Part shown: positions 28,224 to 29,313 of the stretch, in pieces
Layout of the letters: every line of letters starts with the position of its first letter
How positions within the stretch are numbered: the first letter of the stretch is position 1
Assembly (NCBI GenBank): GCA_019419895.1
Contig: JAHZIE010000004.1
Coordinates: 43,973-73,285, forward strand
Length of the DNA: 29,313 nucleotides
Direction of reading: 5' to 3'
Origin: Clostridiales bacterium
GTDB taxonomy: Bacteria; Bacillota; Clostridia; Oscillospirales; Acutalibacteraceae
Notes under the pieces: generated by a model
The model's database searches: none
The model's input: the letters and a program-made list of their open reading frames with translations, nothing else
Told to the model about the DNA's origin: nothing
Position numbers and translations under genes: made by a program

Positions 28224-28628
28224 TGCGAAAAGGAACACCCCTGTGAGCCGCCTGTCGGCCCCGTGTTGCGATTTTGTGGGCGAGGTCGAGGAAGTATCCC
28301 TCCTCGCCGGTTTGCGAGGCATTTGCGGCCCGTGTGAAGGCAGGCCCCTCCCCATAGAGAAGCAACGGTTCCCCGTGCGGATACAGGGTCGAAAATCAAG
28401 CAGGAGAAAGGGACGGTGCCGCATGTCGGCCCCGCCCCAGCTCACTGCGTCCGGCAGAGCCGGCCGCTTCAAGGCATTCCGCCGCTTCTGAAAGAAATGG
28501 CATTCCGGTGCCGGATTTGGAGCAACAGGTTCCTGGACAGGTGCTTCAACTCCCGCAAGGCCCAGAAGTTTCAACGAATGATGCGGTGCTTTGGCAGGTT
28601 CCTATGAATAAGAAGGAGGATTTCAGAC
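28224..28628. other. GC-rich gene-free region with short direct repeats and hairpins
   Basis: About 400 bp with no convincing gene in any frame. It contains a 16-of-17-base direct repeat (GCCGC[C/A]TGTCGGCCCCG at 28247-28263 and 28418-28434), GCCGCTTC twice (28463-28470, 28481-28488), GGCATTCCG twice (28473-28481, 28499-28507) and CAGGTTCCT twice (28526-28534, 28595-28603). Hairpins are GGCGAGG/CCTCGCC (28279-28285, 28302-28308) and CCGGC/GCCGG (28451-28463). It directly precedes an RHH-like gene. A transfer origin or structured RNA would fit; a decayed gene is also possible. Confidence 0.45.
28247..28434 (+). repeat. 17-bp direct repeat pair
   Basis: GCCGCCTGTCGGCCCCG (28247-28263) and GCCGCATGTCGGCCCCG (28418-28434) differ at one base and are 154 bp apart, inside the gene-free region. 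GC-rich 17-mers matching this well are unlikely by chance over 400 bp. Confidence 0.6.
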
Positions 28629-29066
28629 ATGCAGGATACAGAGGTAGAAAAGAAAGAAATCAAACGCCGCTTCCAGCTTTGGATCAGACCGTCCACCCTG
28701 GAGCTGGCGGACGCTCTTTATGAAAAAGACAACTGCGACAGCCGGAGTGAATTCATCGAAAAAGCTGTCATTTTTTATGCGGGATATCTTTCCGCAGAGG
28801 ACAACAAAACCTATCTCCCCAATATCGTCACCTCCACGCTGAAAAGCATTGTGGCGGAGAGTGATCATCGGCAGAACCGGATGATTTTCAAGCTGGCCGT
28901 GGAGATGGCTGTCATGATGAATGTGGTCGCAGCGAATAACAACATCGATCCGGTGTCACTGGAACGCCTGCGGGGAGAATGTGTCAAGGAAGTCAAAAGG
29001 CTGAATGGCTCCTTCTCTTTTGATGATGCGGTGAGCTGGCAAAAAGGATGGGAAGGAAATGAGTGA
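28629..29066 (+). CDS. RHH-like DNA-binding accessory protein
   Basis: A 145-residue protein with an N-terminal ribbon-helix-helix-like part: IKRRFQLWIRPSTLELADAL, then SRSEFIEKAVIFYAGYL. The C-terminal 80 residues are helical (SIVAESDHRQNRMIFKLAVE, then MAVMMNVVAAN and SLERLRGECVKEVKRLNG) and could serve oligomerisation. Such proteins are encoded near relaxase genes or transfer origins in related elements, where they may help form the relaxosome or repress the operon. AAGGAGG lies 7 nt upstream of the start. No Met-rich tail. The repeats immediately upstream are candidate binding sites. The end is followed by an AT-rich stretch with a new promoter. Confidence 0.72.
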   Translation: MQDTEVEKKEIKRRFQLWIRPSTLELADALYEKDNCDSRSEFIEKAVIFYAGYLSAEDNKTYLPNIVTSTLKSIVAESDHRQNRMIFKLAVEMAVMMNVVAANNNIDPVSLERLRGECVKEVKRLNGSFSFDDAVSWQKGWEGNE

Positions 29067-29079
29067 TAACAAACGAAGA

Positions 29080-29108
29080 TTTTAATTTATTTCTTCTTAG
29101 TGTATAAT
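29080..29108 (+). promoter_or_regulatory. Possible promoter for the last gene
   Basis: A perfect TATAAT (29103-29108) lies in an AT-rich stretch, with a poor -35 candidate TTTTAA (29080-29085) 17 bp upstream. The next start codon is at 29180. The weak -35 makes this tentative. Confidence 0.4.
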
Positions 29109-29179
29109 CAAAAGACAAAGAGAATTTCCGGTAAAAAATAGTTTAGAAGATCTTTAGACAATATAAGGAGGGATGAAAA

Positions 29180-29313
29180 ATGAATGGGCTTATTGATTTT
29201 GATGATCCGAATACTTTCCCCAAAATACTAAATGAGTGGGGAGCAGAATTTGAACATAGGATACTTAGTGCAATCAATTTAGATAGAGTAAGTGAATGGT
29301 GGCAGATTGAGCA
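29180..29313 (+). CDS. 5' end of an unidentified AT-rich gene, cut by the window edge
   Basis: The first 44 codons of a gene starting at ATG 29180, exactly 8 nt after GGAGG. The visible start is NGLIDFDDPNTFPKILNEWG, then AEFEHRILSAINLDRVSEWW, acidic and probably helical. I do not recognise it. The sequence is much more AT-rich than the transfer genes, like the DinB-like gene at the other end of the window, which suggests cargo inserted after the RHH-like gene. It may have its own promoter. Confidence 0.65.
   Translation, partial: MNGLIDFDDPNTFPKILNEWGAEFEHRILSAINLDRVSEWWQIE

Noticed and set aside
28247..28434. The repeat pairs as a CRISPR array
   Set aside because: Only two copies of each unit, with unequal spacing and different repeat families; no cas genes.
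28138..28491. A 117-codon frame spanning the GC-rich gene-free region
   Set aside because: It starts inside the previous gene, has no ribosome site, is extremely Arg-rich and shows no family resemblance. The region is better described by its repeats.
28508..28723. A + strand frame giving VPDLEQQVPGQVLQLPQGPE, which reads like protein
   Set aside because: It has only a GTG without a ribosome site and runs out of frame into the RHH-like gene. It may be a remnant but cannot be supported as a gene.
1..29313. tRNA, rRNA or insertion sequence
   Set aside because: I saw no cloverleaf with a T-loop signature, no rRNA-like sequence, no transposase motif and no terminal inverted repeats flanking a gene.

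Overview
The window looks like the interior of an integrative and conjugative element (ICE) of gut Clostridia (Lachnospiraceae/Oscillospiraceae type). Evidence: moderately GC-rich genes with strong GGAGG Shine-Dalgarno sites; the Firmicute conjugation set (Maff2-like small membrane protein, VirB6-like channel protein, PrgI-like protein, VirB4 ATPase, CHAP peptidoglycan hydrolase, class B sortase, large CnaB adhesin); and many small ICE-associated families (DUF4314, DUF3789, DUF3849, DUF5348, DUF6103, ArdA, SpoVG). Every gene I accept lies on the + strand. Relaxase, coupling protein, integrase and element ends are not in the window.

Layout. 1-1999: AT-richer flank or cargo, with a 5'-truncated Rrf2 regulator, a thioredoxin with an unusual WCMPC site, a perfect-palindrome terminator, a gene remnant and a DinB-like protein with its own promoter. 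2000-8470: accessory block of small acidic proteins, including tandem ribbon-helix-helix (RHH)-like, Imm51-like and ArdA/LPD28 proteins and two tiny membrane proteins. 8560-11160: Dam-type methylase, Cys-rich/AbrB pair, DUF3849 and SpoVG. 11269-15250: thioester/CnaB adhesin and a deoxyribosyltransferase-like protein. 15363-23740: transfer apparatus interleaved with accessory genes. 23750-28223: DUF5348, pentapeptide protein, DUF6103-like proteins and a cytosine-5 methyltransferase. 28224-28628: GC-rich, repeat-bearing region without a convincing gene. 28629-29066: RHH-like protein. 29180 onward: an AT-rich gene running off the window.

How the parts may work together: PrgI, VirB6, VirB4, Maff2, the VirB4-N-like protein and CHAP would build the channel and breach the wall. 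The adhesin and sortase would promote cell contact. ArdA, the pentapeptide protein and two methylases would protect incoming DNA.

Main unexplained signals: (1) sixteen otherwise unrelated soluble accessory proteins share an acidic C-terminus ending in a short Met/Gly/Pro hydrophobic motif, absent from all structural transfer proteins, a candidate type IV secretion signal; (2) a 145-codon gene resembling phage proteins lies wholly inside the cytosine methylase gene in another frame; (3) that methylase needs a -1 shift at an AAAA run right after its start; (4) two genes have AUC or AUA exactly where the window's fixed 8-nt SD spacing predicts the start codon; (5) intrinsic terminators sit only 16-51 nt upstream of start codons inside the co-directional array, implying read-through; (6) the Maff2 leader can form mutually exclusive helices that hide or free its ribosome site.
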